NCBI GenBank assembly: GCA_023431385.1
Contig: JAEYWA010000104.1
Span: 1-56,118, forward strand
DNA length: 56,118 nucleotides
Origin: Bacillota bacterium
GTDB taxonomy: Bacteria > Bacillota > Clostridia > Acetivibrionales > DSM-1351
Reading direction: 5' to 3'
Shown: positions 53,944-56,118 of the stretch, piece after piece
How positions within the stretch are numbered: the first letter of the stretch is position 1
Layout: the number at the start of each line of letters is the position of its first letter
The notes under the pieces: generated by a model
Database searches by the model: none
Told to the model about the DNA's origin: nothing
What the model saw: the letters and a program-made list of their open reading frames with translations, nothing else
Translations under genes and position numbers: made by a program

Positions 53944-55104
53944 TTAATAGTTTTCTTTTCTCACTTCAAAAAAGCTTTTTGGGTGTGCACAAACCGGACA
54001 TATTTCGAGTGCTTTCTTACCCATGACAAGATGTCCGCAGTTGCGGCATTCCCACATGGTTTCTTCAGACTTTTCAAAGACCTTCTGCATTTCAACATTA
54101 CTAAGAAGTGCACGGTATCTTTCCTCGTGAGCTTTCTCAATTTTTGCAACCATCCTGAACTGAGCGGCTAGGGCAGTAAAGCCTTCTTCCTCTGCATCCT
54201 TTGCAAAGCCTTCGTACATATCAGTCCACTCATAGTTTTCTCCCTCAGCTGCATGAAGCAAATTAGCCGCTGTATCTCCAAGTTCTCCAAGTGCTTTAAA
54301 CCAAAGCTTTGCATGTTCTTTTTCATTGTTGGCAGTTTCTTCAAAAATTGCAGCTATCTGCTCATAACCTTCTTTTTTTGCTACAGACGCAAAGTATGTA
54401 TACTTGTTTCTTGCCTGTGATTCACCGGCAAATGCTGCAGCTAGATTTTTTTCAGTTTTAGTTCCTTTGTAATTCATTGTTACTTCTCCTCCTCTTTCAT
54501 TTTGAATTTTGGTAAAATCAATTGCTCCATGTTTACAAATCGGACATATAAAATCCGATGGCAAATTTTCATCTTCATGTATATAGCCACAAATATTGCA
54601 GCGCCAACCCTTTTTAGCTTTCTGGGTCGGTTTGGGTTTGATGTATTTATGATAATATGTATAAGTAACTGATTCATCACTATTAATTGAGTTAGCATCA
54701 ATTACTTCTGCCTTAAACACTGAGTGAGTTCCGAAATCAATTACCTCTGTAACCTTGCAATATAGATATGAGTTTGTAAATTTGGATAAGTAAAAAAGTC
54801 CATTTTCACCTATTAACTTATCTTCATAACTTGTAAATTTATCAACGGTTTTACCTGATTGAAAACCAAAATGCTTGAAAACCTCAAAGGGGGTATTCTT
54901 TGTTAATACAGAAATACTAAAATCTTTTGATTTTAATATCATATCATGAGTGAAGTTTTGCTTATTTACGCCCACTGCAATTACCAGAGGATTACTTGTA
55001 ACTTGCATTACAGTATTAACGATACACCCGTTACTTTTATCTCCATCCTTTGCTGCCAACACATACAAACCGTATCCAATATTAAAAAGGGCTTTGTTAT
55101 CCAT
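53944..55104 (-). CDS. Flavoredoxin-rubredoxin-rubrerythrin fusion protein
   Basis: One open frame of 386 aa encodes three electron-transfer parts. Residues 1-150 are a flavin reductase-like FMN domain; 166-200 a rubredoxin (CNICGYIHEDENLPSDFICPICKHG); together they resemble high-molecular-weight rubredoxin (Hrb). Residues 210-386 are rubrerythrin with di-iron ligands (NNEKEHAKLWF, KIEKAHEERY) and a C-terminal rubredoxin (CRNCGH, CPVCAHP). The internal Met at 54477 has a strong ribosome site (GAGGAGGAG), so free rubrerythrin (177 aa) may also be made. Hrb and rubrerythrin are normally separate genes. Role: peroxide reduction. Confidence 0.9.
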   Translation of the reverse strand: MDNKALFNIGYGLYVLAAKDGDKSNGCIVNTVMQVTSNPLVIAVGVNKQNFTHDMILKSKDFSISVLTKNTPFEVFKHFGFQSGKTVDKFTSYEDKLIGENGLFYLSKFTNSYLYCKVTEVIDFGTHSVFKAEVIDANSINSDESVTYTYYHKYIKPKPTQKAKKGWRCNICGYIHEDENLPSDFICPICKHGAIDFTKIQNERGGEVTMNYKGTKTEKNLAAAFAGESQARNKYTYFASVAKKEGYEQIAAIFEETANNEKEHAKLWFKALGELGDTAANLLHAAEGENYEWTDMYEGFAKDAEEEGFTALAAQFRMVAKIEKAHEERYRALLSNVEMQKVFEKSEETMWECRNCGHLVMGKKALEICPVCAHPKSFFEVRKENY

Positions 55105-55127
55105 GCAGTTCCTCCGAGTTTGATAAA

Positions 55128-55562
55128 TTATCGTTTGTAGATTACTGTCTTATCCTTACAATAAGGGCATAATCCTTTAAAATAAACACATTTTTCATTG
55201 ATTTGAAAATTCTCCAAACCATTGTCTTCAAAATCATCAATGTTTATTTTAAAATCATATATTTTTTTACATTTGTAGCATTTAAAATGACCATGATTAA
55301 TCAAAATACAATCATACCTTATTTCATTCTCTTCAATATATAGACCTCTAAGGATATTTGATTCAACAAAAAGACTCAGGGTACTATAAACTGTTGTTTT
55401 TGATAAAGTTGGAATTTCTTTGACAACCTCTTGATAAATCTCATCAACCGTAGGATGAGATTTATTGTCAACCAGATATTGGAGAATCTTAATTCTTTGA
55501 AGAGATGGTTTAATATTATTCTTTATAAGAGAATCAGCTAAATTTGCAATTTTCTTGCCCAT
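55128..55562 (-). CDS. perR: Peroxide-responsive Fur-family repressor
   Basis: Metal-dependent repressor of 144 aa. An N-terminal winged helix (about 15-85, TVDEIYQEV...LSKTTVYSTLSLF) is followed by a dimerisation domain with HGHFKCYKC and CVYFKGLCPYC, two CxxC pairs for the structural zinc as in PerR. ATG 55562 follows GAGGG. It heads the operon with the rubrerythrin fusion and dfx, and its promoter carries a PerR-box-like site. Confidence 0.93.
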   Translation of the reverse strand: MGKKIANLADSLIKNNIKPSLQRIKILQYLVDNKSHPTVDEIYQEVVKEIPTLSKTTVYSTLSLFVESNILRGLYIEENEIRYDCILINHGHFKCYKCKKIYDFKINIDDFEDNGLENFQINEKCVYFKGLCPYCKDKTVIYKR

Positions 55563-55597
55563 GACAAACCCTCTTCTATATGGTATGATTTCACAAT

Positions 55598-55610
55598 TGT
55601 AATCATTACA
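55598..55610 (-). promoter_or_regulatory. PerR-box-like operator
   Basis: TGTAATNATTACA is a 13-base palindrome resembling the core of the PerR box (TTATAATNATTATAA). It lies 5 bases downstream of the -10 box. Confidence 0.65.
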
Positions 55611-55615
55611 TATTA

Positions 55616-55644
55616 AGTATACCTACTAAAAATTTGATTGTCAA
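55616..55644 (-). promoter_or_regulatory. Promoter of the perR operon
   Basis: TTGACA (55644-55639) and TATACT (55621-55616) with a 17-base spacer on the minus strand. Confidence 0.82.
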
Positions 55645-55816
55645 TCAGCCAAAACTGTAGTTTTAAAATAATTCCTATAGTTTCAAAATTGCTATAATCG
55701 ATTTCGTATGTTATTATTACTGTATTAATTGTATAAATTAAGTATATATAAATGTTATCTATGTTTAATATTTGTATGTCTATTAATAGAATAAATTGTG
55801 ATTGGAGATGAAATTT

Positions 55817-56118
55817 GTGTATTGTGTTCAGGAAATAACACCAAACATATTTTGGGTCGGTGGCAGTGACAGACGCTTGGAGCTTTTTGAAAATATGTTT
55901 CCATTACCGAACGGTGTGGCATATAATTCTTATTTGATTATGGATGAAAAAACAGCCCTGGTTGATACTGTTGATCGTTCCATTAGTGAATTATATCTTG
56001 AAAATATTACTCATGTATTAGGTGGCCGTGAGCTCGATTACCTAATCGTAAATCATATGGAGCCCGACCATTGTGCCAATATTGAGGACATTGTGCGTCG
56101 TTATCCCAATGTTAGACT
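55817..56118 (+). CDS. fprA: Flavodiiron protein (3' partial)
   Basis: Start of an A-type flavoprotein that reduces oxygen to water or NO to nitrous oxide. The first residues MYCVQEITPNIFWVGGSDRR match FprA. The di-iron ligands HMEPDH are present (His80, Glu82, Asp84, His85). The start is GTG 55817, 9 bases after GGAG (55804-55807); ATG 55808 directly touches the ribosome site. The gene runs out of the window. It diverges from the perR operon, whose Hrb-like domain is a likely electron donor. Confidence 0.93.
   Translation, partial: MYCVQEITPNIFWVGGSDRRLELFENMFPLPNGVAYNSYLIMDEKTALVDTVDRSISELYLENITHVLGGRELDYLIVNHMEPDHCANIEDIVRRYPNVR

Overview
The window is low-GC DNA with strong Shine-Dalgarno sites, an FMN riboswitch, a NiCo riboswitch, AraC-type and YesMN-type sugar regulators, and a PerR, desulfoferrodoxin, rubrerythrin and flavodiiron set. 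This suggests a strictly anaerobic, plant-polysaccharide-degrading clostridium, perhaps of the Ruminiclostridium (C. cellulolyticum) group. The taxonomic placement is inference. No rRNA, tRNA, CRISPR array, prophage or intact insertion sequence was seen.

Layout. (1) 1-3642: ATPase (5' end outside the window) and two permeases of a BMP-type nucleoside ABC importer. (2) 3797-8947: serine beta-lactamase-like hydrolase, metF, a membrane MASE3-SpoIIE phosphatase and an AraC regulator divergent from (3) a GH36 alpha-galactosidase (9132-11315). (4) 11494-12628: a secreted four-repeat Ig-like protein whose gene lies between inverted repeats. (5) 12689-16006: a UvrA-like ABC ATPase followed by a double-HTH MerR regulator; an internally deleted Asp/Glu racemase pseudogene sits upstream. 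(6) 16914-20596: a three-gene ABC-2 transporter, then a convergent AraC-GyrI regulator. (7) 20784-25758: an NTN-type amide hydrolase and the ribD-ribE-ribBA-ribH operon behind an FMN riboswitch with its terminator. (8) 25929-28917: AraC-GNAT fusion overlapping a HelD-like helicase. (9) 29138-40426: a sugar-oligosaccharide locus with GH31 alpha-xylosidase, YesMN-type two-component system, GH29 alpha-fucosidase, lipoprotein and two permeases but no ATPase, fitting fucosylated xyloglucan fragments. (10) 40884-44947: a TetM-like GTPase fused to an NYN/Rae1-like nuclease, and an acyltransferase. (11) 45265-51535: a P-type ATPase carrying a C-terminal ATC-hydrolase-like domain under a NiCo riboswitch, preceded by a very large MerR-type multidomain regulator. 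(12) 51650-53327: AlkD-like protein, a 59-residue winged-helix protein and a DUF4256 protein. (13) 53540-56118: perR, a flavoredoxin-rubredoxin-rubrerythrin fusion, desulfoferrodoxin and a divergent partial flavodiiron gene, an oxygen-defence unit.

The best candidates for undescribed biology are the GTPase-NYN fusion (a ribosome A-site GTPase joined to a probable A-site nuclease), the NiCo-riboswitched P-type ATPase with a fused ATC-hydrolase domain and operator-like repeats, the 887-residue MerR/effector/papain-like regulator, and the inverted-repeat-bounded Ig-like cassette.
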